A DNA stretch of 64,000 bases, from positions 142,163 to 206,162 of the forward strand of contig SKCR01018438.1 in NCBI GenBank assembly GCA_019454045.1. Direction: 5' to 3'. Positions 35,722 through 50,074 of the stretch are shown in pieces (the stretch's first letter is position 1; each line of letters opens with the position of its first letter). A program made the translations under genes and the position numbers. Source of the stretch: Zanthoxylum bungeanum (lineage: Eukaryota; Streptophyta; Magnoliopsida; Sapindales; Rutaceae). Under the pieces are notes generated by a model. It was given only the letters and a program-made list of their open reading frames with translations, was not told where the DNA came from and did no database searches.

Positions 35722-35879
35722 CGTCCATGAACAAATCATAGGGACCTCCTATCATTTACACATCTAGGTGATCTAATCACAAATGATAAGAGAGCAATCT
35801 CCTTTGTCACATAGTTAATTTGTACAACAACACCATGATCTGTACAAATAGTGACTCTATGGGTCATAATTGTCCAACA
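35722..35879 (-). repeat. 5' LTR of Copia-R, outer segment
   Basis: Continues the Copia-R LTR after Gypsy-B and ends TTGTCCAACA, the intact terminus (TGTTGGACAA on the coding strand). It is followed by GGAGC at 35880-35884. Confidence 0.92.
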
Positions 35880-36498
35880 GGAGCTCCCATATATCATGCT
35901 CAAAACTGAAATTAGAGGAGGAAAAGAGGATAGGGAGCTTACTTTGCATGAGAGGAATCTTGGCACCATCACTTGTTACTCCAAAATGATGAAAAAATGA
36001 AGAAAGAACAATGACTTTCTTTTCTAAGGGAAATGGAAGTATTTCACGTTACTTTTTGGCTTGAGAAGGGGATGGATGAATATTTTTCTATTTATAGGGC
36101 ATAAGGCTGATTTTTATTTGTAAATGAGTGGCTAGGGTGAGGCCACATCACCCAATTCTATTTATTCCCAAAATTATTATAACAATCACGCAAATCTCGA
36201 ATTTTAACCTTCTTTCGGTTCGAATTTGGTAAAATATCCAACGCAGAAGTTGTAGTTCTCAGTCTTATCTTTCCGAAGATATAAAGCTCATAAAAATCGA
36301 AGATTGCACGAAAACTTACGACCGAAATACCATGGGCTATCCGGATTTAATCTTGGGATGAATTCCGTATCGGAACTGCGAGGAATTTACTGAATGTCCC
36401 AAAATTATTTCATGAGTATATACATGTTCGAACATGATTTATATCATGTATCATATGTCCCATAATTTAATAGTCGTCAAGATTACCGGGGTGTTACA
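35880..36498 (-). repeat. minus-strand gypsy-type LTR, proximal half
   Basis: On the minus strand it starts TGTAACACCCCGG at 36498. It has a TATAAATA box at 36089-36096 and then runs towards Copia-R. GTAAGC near 35940 resembles a splice donor, as in the other gypsy LTRs here. It continues at 17871 on the other side of Copia-R. Confidence 0.65.
36089..36096 (-). promoter_or_regulatory. TATA box of the minus-strand LTR
   Basis: CTATAAATAG on the minus strand, about 400 bp after the LTR start, a normal position for an LTR promoter. Confidence 0.5.
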
Positions 36499-36979
36499 GT
36501 TTTTATAGCTCATGCCACTACAGTTGTTAGTTTTGCAGGTTGGCAACCTGATCATTCATCCACTTTGGCTTGGAGATCTTGCTCGAAATGATGGATTACT
36601 CAAGCTGTAGTCAACCATTCTAGAGTCCTAGGAAGAGCCTTATGGTTTAGTAAATTATGACATTCTTGTATTATTTTTTTTTGTATTAATCAAAACATGC
36701 CATTATATGTGTGTATTGTTAGTGTTGGGTTGAATGTTTTGATTTGGGCATGGAGCGTTGTAAATTGATGATGAGAATTTGTTGTTTGAGTTTGGACCGG
36801 AGGTCCTATTTGTATGTTTGATAGTTGTTCAGTTTTTTATGGTATTGGATTGTGATCCAGAAAATCGAATTTTAGGGCGCGTCATGTACATTTTTTTAAA
36901 AAAAAAAATTTGGAGGCTTATAGATATTGTATAATCTTTTCTCCTGCCGGTAGTATCCTGCCTCTGGCGGGGTGTTACA
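36499..36979 (+). repeat. gypsy-type LTR remnant
   Basis: Contains GTTTTGCAGGTTGGCAACC and GGACCGGAGGTCC and ends CTGGCGGGGTGTTACA, typical of the 3' part of plant gypsy LTRs in plus orientation. The same end could also be read as a minus-strand LTR start (TGTAACACCCCGCC), so orientation is not settled. No TSD was found. Confidence 0.45.
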
Positions 36980-37799
36980 ACAAACTGCACCATTGTGTTT
37001 CAAAAAATCATATTTTATTATAAACCCAAGCTAATTAATATATATATTTCAAAGGAAAACCGCTAACACATTTCAGCCAAAATTAACCTTAATTAAATTT
37101 ACAGAAAACACACAGATCCAAGCTAGAATTCGAATTTACCTTAATTAATTTTTATTTTTTTAATCAACAAATAAACAAGTTCTTTTTTAAAAAATATCAA
37201 TAATAAAAGACTGAAACAATATTTTTTTAATATTTTCAACAGTGGTAGCATTCATGACAATTGTTTGCTTAACTTTGATTTCAGTACAATGCGTTTGGAT
37301 ATGTTTTCATAAAAAATTTGAACTAAAATTTTTGGCTTTTTTTTATATGAAAGAAAAGAGAAACTGCATTACGTAAGTTGAAAAAAATAAGAAATTACTA
37401 ACAAGGAAGTATCTTGTTCACGAAGAGCTAACATGTATGTACATCTTTACTTCTCTAACAGCAAAAAAAATCTCACGTCAAAAGTCTGATGGGTTTGGGT
37501 AAGATATTTTATTGGGTTTGATATTTATACTTTACATGTCTAAGTGTTTGTGTGTAAGTGTTTGTGTACGATTATGTGCATGAATCATTATTGCATAAAT
37601 ATTGTCAAAAATATCTAAACCGTTTTATTTATACAGATAATGTATTTATTACAAAATATATATTATACTTAATTTATAAAGCATATATATATATCAAGAC
37701 TGTAGAAACTGGAATGAGCATGTGTTAAGTCATGGATCTCTTATTCTGAAGCAACATGAAGCTTGTCCGTTACGTCCATCACCATCATATTCCTTAGTC
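36980..37799. other. AT-rich 3' flank of the terpene synthase
   Basis: No ORF or element recognised. It has AT-rich low-complexity runs and a short imperfect repeat (TAAGTGTTTGTGTG, about 37541-37568). Confidence 0.6.
37645..37650 (-). terminator. candidate poly(A) signal of the terpene synthase
   Basis: AATAAA on the minus strand, about 150 nt after the expected stop at 37800. A second copy lies at 37624-37629. Plant poly(A) signals are loose, so this is tentative. Confidence 0.35.
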
Positions 37800-40166
<2,367 letters not shown>

Positions 40167-40223
40167 CTAATGCACTTAAAAACTCTTAGCAAACTTATGT
40201 GGTGATGCACAAGCAAACATGTG

Positions 40224-40231
40224 TATTTATA
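40224..40231 (-). promoter_or_regulatory. TATA box of the terpene synthase
   Basis: TATAAATA on the minus strand, 82 bp before the ATG, which would give a 5' UTR of about 50 nt. It is the only strong TATA match between the ATG and the (AT)26 tract. Confidence 0.65.
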
Positions 40232-40334
40232 CACGAAGAAGAGTTATGAGTGAGTTTTATTTTAGTTATTCATTTTTTTAATTCTGAAGTTAAGAGAGTT
40301 TTCGTACTCTTGGAATATGTAATTTTTTTAATTA

Positions 40335-40336
<2 letters not shown>

Positions 40337-40388
<52 letters not shown>
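40337..40388. repeat. (AT)26 microsatellite
   Basis: A perfect AT dinucleotide run of 52 bp, 195 bp upstream of the terpene synthase ATG. Confidence 0.97.
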
Positions 40389-40391
<3 letters not shown>

Positions 40392-40498
40392 CATCATTAA
40401 TCCTAAATAAATGATACTTCATGTTTTGGGGTTCATGTTCATCTTATTTTTTAACTCCAACCTTATCTTAATAACATGTAACGTCCTTACTCGAAAAT

Positions 40499-40592
40499 TT
40501 ATATATATATATATGTGTGTATATATATATATGTATATGTATATTATGTGTGTGTATATATATGTATGTATATATGTATGCATGCATGGATG
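40499..40592. repeat. compound TA/TG microsatellite
   Basis: Alternating TATA, GTGTGT, TATGTA and ATGC tracts. The overlapping plus-strand ORFs at 40411-40744 are artefacts of this repeat. Confidence 0.9.
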
Positions 40593-42849
40593 TATATTTC
40601 TATCATTATCCAGATGCAGAGAAATTTAATGTCTTTGTTTTTTTTGGTGGATCACCATTGATTATCGCATTTATCAAGATTATTGTTGGCTTGACAAATC
40701 ACCATTTACAAGGGAAAGAGAACAATACTCTAAAAATGATATAATAATATCCAAAAGTTATGAGGATAAGGTATAAATACTGATAGAATCATGTTTGAAA
40801 ACTATGAAAATAAGGTCACATAGGATGTGATAAAATGGTTTACATGCTAATAGATTTATGACTAGAGATTAATAATTACATTAGTTATTTAGTCACCTAT
40901 GCCACCAGAAGAATCGACCCAAGACGTATTTTATAGAGTAAGAGTGTCTTAACCAAATGAGAGCACTTGTTGATAGCGTGAGCACTTATAATCAATTTAA
41001 TATTCTAATATTGTTAGATAAACGGGAGGTTTAATTAGAAGTTGGTGTTCTATAACTTCCAATTTGATGGACGTGAAAAATTCTACCATGATACGTAGTA
41101 TCAAATTACTTATGTAATTATTTAATAATATCTTAGTAAGTGGGTAAAAATATTAAAAATAATTACTAATCAATGATAGTTATATTTAATATCATTATAC
41201 ATGGCATATACTTATTAGTTGTGGTAATATATCACCTAAACTTGTATTTTATGAAAGAATTATTCACCAACTAGTCAAAATATTGCTCAATTTGATGTTC
41301 TCCATTCATTTTCGTTAAAGTCAAATTGTTACATTAGAAATATTGCAGGTATCATGAATTTTGAGCTTCACCATTTAAAATAAGGATTAAGCCAAATTTC
41401 ATGAAAAATGAGTTAATTTTTACCATTTTGTTTCACATGTTTATGTTAGGATTTTTACGCCCGACAAGAAAAAATATTCAAAACATAATTGATTAATAAA
41501 TTATGATAAAATTTGTATTTTATGTATGCATTTTAATTTACTTTATAAAATTCATGAAAATTTTGTGATTATTTATGTACCTTTAAATTAAATACATGTC
41601 TATGTAAAATATTACATACATATATGTGTGGATAAAATTTAAAAAGTATTAATCAAAATTTATCCATGACTATGATTTGGGTTTGAGAATCTTCAAAATC
41701 CAAAGTCATAAATACAGTTCATTCCATTGCGAATGGTATAGTTTTATCCAGACTATAATGTATTAAGACATAAAAATGAATGTATTTTATATAATAAGAT
41801 TATGTTGGATAGATATAGGTGAAACTGAAAGTTTTAATAATTTCTGTTAAAAAACAACGTCAATTTTATCGTAATGATGATCATATATGTGATGATCTTA
41901 ATTCATTGTATTTAGCAAACTCCTATATCATTTTAATTTATTCTTTAATTTACTCGGTAGGATTTTGTATTTGTTACATTTCGTAAACCTTATATTTTGA
42001 GAATGAATTGAATGATTAACTAAGAATGAATTGAATGATTAACTGGGAATGCTAACATGATACAATGGAATTCGTTCCTGATATTTTCTTATTTTTTATT
42101 TCAGGACCTGAACAATTAGCACGCAAATTCATAATAGTTCTGAATTAACTATTTACTTAAGAACTAATGGAAGTCAAAGATAAAGATGTAATTGGAGAGG
42201 TTAACAGATTTTATACCTACCTCATTTACGAATCATTTATGGAGGATCATTGTATAGTTGTTGACTATAGCAATGGACAAATACTTGAGTAATTAATTCT
42301 ATAATTCCGATAGATTACTATATAATCAATAATTTCGTCTGATTAATAAAAGAGTTTACAATCAATCAACGAAAATATTAGAGCTTATAACTATAAGTCC
42401 ATTTATCCCCTCGTCATCTCCTATCACTGTTTGAACGATAATTAGAGCGAAGAAAAATAATTGTGAGTTATTTTATGCTCAAATATTCTATATAACTCAT
42501 GTTTGGAAATCATGACAAAAGTTATCGTAATATATTAATCAATAGATAATGTATCTATTAATTTATAAAAATCAATATTTAATTAATTTGATTAATAAGT
42601 TTTAATTAAATAAGATAATATTTTCAAATTTTGAAAATTTGAAAATTTGATTTTACAAAATTAATACTTGATTATTCAAAAATAAGATATTATTTTTGAA
42701 TCTATCTAAATTTCAAAAGTTGAGATTTTGATGAAAATATTTGAAAAATAAAATATTAGAATTATTTTATTGCTTTATTATGAAATCAAAATAAAAATAT
42801 CGAAAAGTATAGACTTGGCTTTATTTTTGATAATAGATAAAAATCCACC
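40593..42849. other. AT-rich intergenic DNA
   Basis: No gene, PBS or LTR end recognised. A 21-bp direct duplication (GAATGAATTGAATGATTAACT) lies at 42001-42021 and 42025-42045. AAATTTTGAAAATTTGAAAATTT low-complexity runs occur near 42640. Confidence 0.6.
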
Positions 42850-43346
42850 TGATCGCGATTTCCACACGTTAATCTCCTATGTAGGATAAAAAGTATCGAT
42901 CCCTCGAGAACTTATCACCTACATGAATAATTATTAGATCTAACTACCTACTGTTATCTAATTGATATTTAACTAGAAGATGATTTGAATTAAACTAGTA
43001 GTAACGAAAATAAAGATAATTTATGAAAATTCCAAAGACAATAAATGAGAGAGATATCCAGGGTTGTGAATCCACCTAGTATTATGCTACAAATGAATTG
43101 GTTTTCCTATAATAATGTAATAAAATGGCTTATTAATCTGGAACACGAAGATATCCACAAGCCTCTTTCGATGATCATGTAGAAATATTCAGAGTAAATT
43201 AATTAAATATATATTTCTTTGTCAACTAATTAACACCAAATTCATTAAGATCAAGTTCAATTATGACTACACACGCCCTATTGGTATATTTTTATCATGT
43301 AGAAAAATCTATAACAATAGATTGTATGCTATTTAATCTAAGGGTA
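42850..43346 (-). repeat. Athila-type LTR, minus strand, end portion
   Basis: Similar in order and wording to 53783-54300 (TATCGATCC-TCGAG near the LTR end; AACACGAAGATAT; CAAGTTCAATTATGACTA). It is interrupted by the Gypsy-A-family solo LTR and resumes at 45416. Confidence 0.7.
43342..43346. other. left TSD of the solo LTR
   Basis: GGGTA, identical to 45411-45415. Confidence 0.9.
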
Positions 43347-45410
43347 TGTCACACCCGTCCCCTTAGGTAGGGTAGGGGTGAGACGGAGACCTAAAACTGG
43401 CAGAGTTTCCCCTGTAATATGGACTAATCCTCCAAATACAAGGAAAAATCTAAACTGAAAATATCATCATAACATAGGATCTCCATGATCCAACTCAACA
43501 TAATATCCATGAAGAAAATACAACATCCTCAGTAATAAATAAAGGCTCAATGCCTAACATTAGACAACAAATTCTTCCAAGAAAATACATAACAAAGACA
43601 CTCTACTGTTGGCACAACCTTTCTCTACTGGCAGGAAATGATGACGAAATAGCAGATGGAAAGGATAATCTACTAAACTGCTGAACCTGAAATGTTAAGG
43701 AAAGGGGTAAGCTCACGCTTAGTGTAATGGATAAACAAGTAACAAGGTGGATCGAACAAGTCTTTCATAATATAAATAAATACATAAGCTATAAATCGAT
43801 ATATCAAACTTTTACTTGAAATCATAAATCTCATTTCTCATAAAAGTCAAATCATAAATCTCATTTCTCATAAAGCTCAAAAATACTCTGTAATGATAAA
43901 TCTGTTTATTCATCTATATGCACAACCTCATGACAATATGGCAAAGCTGGCAACATGAGGCTTCCCCACGGCAAAACTGGCATCCGGAGCAAACTGGCAA
44001 CATGAGACCTTATCTCACGGCAATAACTGGCAACATGAGACCTTATCTCACGGCAATAATCTGGCACATATAAGTACACGGGGTGCATCCTAACATAAAA
44101 ATCATTTCCAAATCCATGCTCATATATCTCAAATCATGCAAGTTTCTCATATATCACAAACACATGATTTCAACATAATCAATATTCGATCCATACCTTA
44201 TAGCAAAAATATAAACTTTCTAAAAACAAACTCATTAATGCATTACCTTAAAATTCATTTAAGAAAACATACATACTATATACTTTTGAAAACATCAATG
44301 TTACAGGCTTATCCACGCACCTGGTGAGCTGACTACTGAGAAAAGAACTAGGCAGCAGGACCGTCCCTGCTTACAGTATCACGATCACCTAACGGTCAAA
44401 AGAATTTACTATAAGGAACATAATCCTAACTAGAATAGATGAAAGAATATGCGAGAAACGTGGTTCGGTCGCTCTCGCAAACTTAACGAAAATTAAGATT
44501 CGGAGGTCCGTTACTACTCGGAATGGTCTGAAATTCGGGGAGGAGACTCGGGAAATCGGCGGTAGAATTTTACCTGGCGCGTGGGGTCCACGCGCCTCCC
44601 CTTCTGTTGCGCGCGTGAGCGCCACGCTCCGGCCATAATCCAGATTTTCCGGTGGTCGCAAGTTCGTCTCCCCCTCCCGGTTCTATTGCCACTGACGGAT
44701 CGTCGATCGGAGTTCCGGATCAACGGGAAATCGAGAAAAACCACAAAAAGTTTCTTACCGAGATCTCTACAAAAATTGGGAGTTTCCCGAGATGAAACCA
44801 CCACCAAAATGATCCTCTCGACGAGATCTACACTTTTCCTTAAAGACTCGGTCAGGTTTGGACTACGGATCGGCCGGATCGGGACCAAAACCTCTCTTTT
44901 TCTCCTTTTTCTTCTTTTCTCTTTCTCGCCTGCTCTCTGTCTCTTCTTCTTTCTTTCTTTTTTCTTTTGATTTCTGTATTAGGCTAATAGAAATAAAAAT
45001 AATTAATAATAATACAAAATATCTATACTCATAAATTACCAAAATGCCCTCACTTATAAGGGTAAAATCGGAAATCATCACTTTTGAAGCCCTTCTGATG
45101 CGATTCTCGAAATGTGTTCAACGCGAAAGTTGTTCGTCTCGGAAAAAGAGTCTGATGGTTCAAGAATCAACTCAATTGGAGTTCGTTTACTAAATGCATG
45201 CCCAAAACTGTAAACTATACGCATATAGTAAAAATCACGTAACTGATTCTTGGTCCCCACGCGCTTTCCAACGCGACGAAAATTCATTTCATATTATTCT
45301 GATCCATATTCCATCACTTAAACACTTATTCTTCATTATCATTCTATTCCAAGACTATATCGTCAGTTTGGAAATCTCCTAAAACAGTCCCGAAAATCTG
45401 GGATGTTACA
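43347..45410 (-). repeat. solo LTR of the Gypsy-A family (2064 bp)
   Basis: On the minus strand it runs TGTAACATCCC to GGGTGTGACA, matching the Gypsy-A LTR along its length, including the tandem hairpin module and the intron-like signals. Perfect GGGTA TSDs and the absence of any internal region show a solo LTR left by LTR-LTR recombination. It is about 190 bp longer than the Gypsy-A LTR. Confidence 0.94.
43954..44052 (-). repeat. tandem hairpins in the solo LTR
   Basis: Hairpins at 43954-43970, 44001-44019 and 44034-44052. On the minus strand the last two both read CGTGAGA-TAAGG-TCTCATG, with a G-U pair where the Gypsy-A copies have A-U or G-C. Confidence 0.78.
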
Positions 45411-45415
45411 GGGTA
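45411..45415. other. right TSD of the solo LTR
   Basis: GGGTA, identical to 43342-43346. Removing one TSD and the LTR restores CTAAGGGTAAACCTAAAAT, matching the uninterrupted copy near 54273. Confidence 0.9.
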
Positions 45416-46306
45416 AACCTAAAATTCCATTGTCATTCTCAATTAAGTTTACCAAATCAATCTGATTAGTGATCCAACAAAAAGAAGCATTAAGAATAAG
45501 ATTTAATAAATAAGACAAAACATCACACATAATATAAAAAAAAAATCAAATTATAAACACAAAATATTGGGTTTCATCACGACTCCAGATTAAAAGTTTA
45601 GTTACTAAACATGCTCAAAAATTCCAAATAGATATTTAATAATAAACAAAACATTATGAAAACAAAAGAAATAAGAAACTTTGTCGAGATCGATAGTCTT
45701 TCATTTCATGTTGTTAAGTTTTCATATTGTGCTCACTTGATGTGTTTCTTCTTTTCTCAAAAATCTCTTTAGAGGTTTCAAAATTTGTTATGAGAATCCT
45801 TTTTTAGGTTTAGGACGGGCATATGCTTATATAGGAAGCATTGAGATCTTTCCTTGTTAAGAAATTTTAGTCATTGTGAAACCTAGAATCGTGTTCGTGT
45901 GTGACATTGGCCTTTTTTAACTTCGCGCGTCACAACGCTCCTTCCTTGGACTTGCGACTCGCCATAATTCGAGGGTTTGTCAAATATTTTTGAAGAACCA
46001 TGTCGTAACGCGTTGGCCAGAGTCGAGTGTGTGTGAAAAAGTCTAGTCTTAGCTCGAATCCTAAGTAAGCAAACTTATTGATTTCATCTCAAAAATTTAC
46101 ATCTGATGGGTCAAACCAACCTTGATAACTCAAAAGTGAGTAAAATGAGATAGAAATCTAGGCAAACAGTAATTTATCATCAAGCAATTTCTTCTACTAG
46201 TCACCTTTCCAACTACCTAGGCACTTACTGCTAGAAACATGTGCATACGAGTCCAACCTAGATCACCTACTCAAGGAATTAGATAAAAATAAATTGGGCA
46301 CTTATC
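45416..46306 (-). repeat. Athila-type LTR, minus strand, continued
   Basis: Resumes with AACCTAAAATTCC, in register with the copy near 54280, and reaches a degenerate GCGTCGCGACGC-like zone (45920-46020). The final ~270 bp before Copia-F1 do not match the other LTR copies and are unexplained. Confidence 0.6.
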
Positions 46307-47974
46307 TGTTAGACAATTGTGACCCATAGCATCATTATTTGTAAAAGACATTGTGTTTTTGTACAAATTAACTTTGTGACAAAAGGAAATTGCTATTTTA
46401 TCATTATGTAATTGGATTACTAGGATTATTAATGATAAAAGTCCATATGATTAGTACCAGATTAATAAGATATGAGACATTATTAATCCACAAAAGGTTT
46501 AATCATTAAATATTCTTAGTCATAGTATTATCGTGAACAGCTTTGCTCTAGATAGACCCCTCGGAGTCCCATTGGTATTATGACTATGTGTCTATGGGAA
46601 TCCGAATCAGGGTAGGTATATGTGGTCTTAACCTGAGACTTGCATCGCTAATACTTGCGACAATCAGTATACTTTGGTTTTGGTCGTCCAAAGCTTTAAC
46701 ATGTTCTGTTTACGCCTCTGCTAGGTTTACCGGGAATCGTAGTGTATTGGATGTGATGTCAAGATGGGAGTATCACTTCAGTTATATGGAGATGATGGTC
46801 ACACAAGATATGAAACTAGTACTCTTAAATACTATAGTTATCGGGATAGTATGACTAGGTAATGACTATCCGATTATAGAGACTAATTGTTTGGGATCCG
46901 ATATATGCTTCGTACGGGGCAGACACAGATCCAGCCTTAGGCCTAACATGTGACATCCGATACTGGATCGTATTACGCATTACGTTTGTATACTACGCCT
47001 AATATAAATTATATATTCCTCATTGAATATTTTTTGGAGAATTAGGTAGGCACGATGTTTTGCTGAAAGCCAACCATGTCTTGTAAATCAGTGAGAACGT
47101 GGTACGAGGTATGCACGTGTTTGGATAGTCCTATGACCGTATTTATTACCAACATATCCAGGAATCTCTTGGGTTGCTTCCCAAAGATTCACCAATGACA
47201 TTTGACTCGAACAAAATTAATCTAAGATTAATTATAAGAGAGAAATAGAATCTGAGATTAATTACAGTAAGAATTTATCTGGGATTAAATTCGTCTAAAA
47301 GAGAGAACGCGATTAATTTAGAATTAATTGATTAAATAATATATCGGATATATTAATTGAAATTGGATTTAAATGTGAAATTAAAATTGGATTTTAATTT
47401 GGGCAAACGAATTAATTTGGAATTAATTCGTAAGGGACTATCGTAATAATTTTTCTATGTATTATTATTTAATTAAATTAGATTTAATTATGTCGCGACG
47501 ATAAATTCATTTAATTAAGAATTATACGAACTCGGGCCCAAGTACTAGTTGTGTGTTGTTTAAGCCAACTTAAATTTGGAATTTAAATTGGTGGGACCCA
47601 CTTTACTTACATCAACTTGTCAAAGTGTGATGGAAGTGGTTGGGCTTATTAATTGGATTATTTAAACAACACACCAACCAAGTCAATGGAACTATTCATC
47701 TCTCTTCTCCCTCTTGCAATTGCCGAAACTTGCTTCTCTCCAAGGGAAAATTTTTCTTCAAATTTTATTTAAAAGCTAGCACTTTGGGGGTCATTTGAGG
47801 TGATAGGGAAACTCACCCAAGAGTTCCAACAACTTAACAAAGCTTGGATCTTCATCATCCTTGAAGAAATTTTTGAAATTTCTCTACCAATCAATGTGAG
47901 TATTTCCGCAACTCCACTTGAATTATTCACACATATCATATTTAGAGATCTTGGGTATGTGTAGGACACTAACA
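46307..47974 (+). repeat. 5' LTR of Copia-F1 (1668 bp)
   Basis: TGTTAGACAATTGTGACCC to GACACTAACA, followed by the PBS. It shares blocks with the other copia LTRs, for example TGACTATGTGTCTATGGGA and CTTAACCTGAGACTTGCA. The ORF at 46588-46854 lies in these shared non-coding blocks and is not a gene. Confidence 0.9.
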
Positions 47975-47975
47975 T

Positions 47976-47987
47976 TGGTATCAAAGC
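47976..47987 (+). other. Copia-F1 primer-binding site
   Basis: TGGTATCAAAGC, one base after the LTR end. One mismatch to the initiator-Met tRNA PBS TGGTATCAGAGC. Confidence 0.9.
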
Positions 47988-50074
47988 TTTCTAAATGTGA
48001 TTTTAAATTCTAGGGTTCATAACTTTTATTTGGGGATTTTGTGCTTGGAGCATGTAAATTCAAAATTGATTGTTTGGTTGTGATTAGATGATGATAACTT
48101 AGTGTTATGTATCATTGGATTGTGAAAAAAAATTGATTAGATCAAATTTCCCCAATTTTATAGCCTGGCCGAATACATGACCCTAGGATTTACACGTGGT
48201 AATTTTTGAAATTTGACAATTGGATGTGTTAAAAGCATGAAATGAATGTTAATTGTTGATTTAATTGGATTAAAATCAAAATTGAATGTTATTTCTTGCT
48301 ATTTCCGTGAGTATGTAAGCATGTTGGAGAATTGATTTTGCTTCAATTTGTGTTGGACATAAATTGAAATGTAAAGCATGATTAATTAGATTAATTAATA
48401 TTTTGGAAATATTAGATTAATTAATTAATTGTGTTAATTACACTTAATTGGATTAATATGATATTTAGGATAATGTATTAATCTAATTTATTGTATTTGG
48501 GCTAATGGGCTTGGTTGGGCCAAATATGGTTTTGGATAATTGGGTTGGATCCAATTGGGCATAAAACCATATTTTTATAAAGTCCAAAATATGACTTTAG
48601 GCCTTTTTAATTATTTAATTGGGCCTAATGGGCCAAAATTGATTTTTGGCAAAGGGTGATTCCTAAATGGACCTTGGCATTTTGGGTTTGATCCATAATG
48701 GCCAAAGTACATGCCTAAAGAATTAATTAAAAGCCCATTGGACTTAATTGATTGTCATTGGATGCTAATTGGGCCTTTGAGACCCAATCAGGTTGGATTT
48801 CGAATCCAAGTCTAAAATGCAATATTATAACTGTAATTGTTTAATAACTGTTTAATTTGGAATTAAACATGAATTAGTATTGAATACAATTAAAATTAGA
48901 TTTAAAATTATAGTTCGATTTTATTCAAGAATACTTACTTTGAGTATTTATTCTTAAACGAGTTGGACTCGCGCAAATCAAATCATTGTATGAACATTAG
49001 ATGGTCATTAATTGAAGTTTAATTAATTGGTTTGGATTTATTGATAACATGCTTTGTGTGAATACTTGGATGTATTTGTTGAATAATGCATATCGAATGG
49101 ATATTAGATAGGTGGGGGCAATTTTGGAAATTATTGTAAATATAGTATTTATTTAAATTTGACCTGCGTGTCCAGCCTTTCACCTCATATTCTCTTTGTA
49201 TTTCTCTTCTCACCAATTCCCCTCAATGTAAATGAGGTTTCTTATAGTGTTATGTAATTGGGTAGAAAAATGTAAAGTGCTAGCGGGAGAGAGGAAAGAG
49301 AGAGATATTTTTTCTAGGAACAAATTGCATTATATATCCATCCACATATCATTATTAATTTTATCGCGCCTTATTATGCTTTTAGAATGCATGTTTAATG
49401 GTGTATGATGAAACATAATCAAAGATAATAAATTGGTTGCCAATTTACGACCCTCACTTTTATATTAAGCGTTTTCCTTCTATTGAGTGGTTCTCTCTCA
49501 AGATCCAAGATTGTCTTTGGTCAAAGTCAAGATCACTTATGTACATCGACGTGGATTACGAAGCTTTCCCACTGTCAATGGGTCGGGCTTAATTGGAATC
49601 ATTAAGCTTGTTCAGCCACAGCCAAGGCTTGGTTGATTCAGAGGAAAATGTTAGTAAATATATATTAGATCTATGTTTTGGACTTGGAGGTCCATCTACC
49701 GGATCTAGGAATTGGATGGGATCCAATTGATCTTAGAGATCTACCTAGTTAAGTTTCATACAACTTGTTGGCCAAAGTCAAGGTTGTGTGTCATTTAACG
49801 GGATCCTAGCCCACTAGGAAACTAGGTTTCCCAAGTACTCCACAGAGGGTTAGAGGCTCGCCGAAAAATAGGAACCTAGCCACTAGGAAAATAATGCTAT
49901 TCAATTTGCAATTTCGTTTAATACTTGCCAATGCGCGCTCTTTTAATTATTTATTGTCATTATATATATTAGTTGGACTAATGTTATTTTATTGCTTTCT
50001 TTGAACTATAGGAACCATTGCATTTTGAGTGTACCCGAAATCGTTGATTGGATAATTGGACTATAGCAATCAAG
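47988..50074 (+). other. Copia-F1 long leader
   Basis: About 2.1 kb without a credible ORF. Several GGGCC(T/C)AAT-type phrases fall at 48500-48800. TTGGTCAAAGTCAAG lies at 49517-49531 and TTGGCCAAAGTCAAG at 49768-49782. The same order is found in the leaders of Copia-R and Copia-F2. Confidence 0.75.

Larger units (their letters stand above)
17872..35879 (-). mobile_element. Copia-R, Ty1/copia element split by Gypsy-B
   Basis: Minus strand: the 5' LTR is on the right (25686-27038 plus 35722-35879), the internal region is at 19900-25685 and the 3' LTR at 17872-19899. Perfect 5-bp TSDs (GGAGC) flank the whole. Gypsy-B interrupts the 5' LTR. The LTR family is the same as Copia-F2 (57319-59400). 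All coding sequence is degenerate. Confidence 0.92.

Noticed and set aside
40411..40744. Plus-strand ORFs rich in Tyr, Met and Cys upstream of the terpene synthase
   Set aside because: Produced by a TA/TG microsatellite.
43347..45410. Two separate minus-strand gypsy insertions
   Set aside because: One continuous LTR with matching TSDs explains the whole interval.
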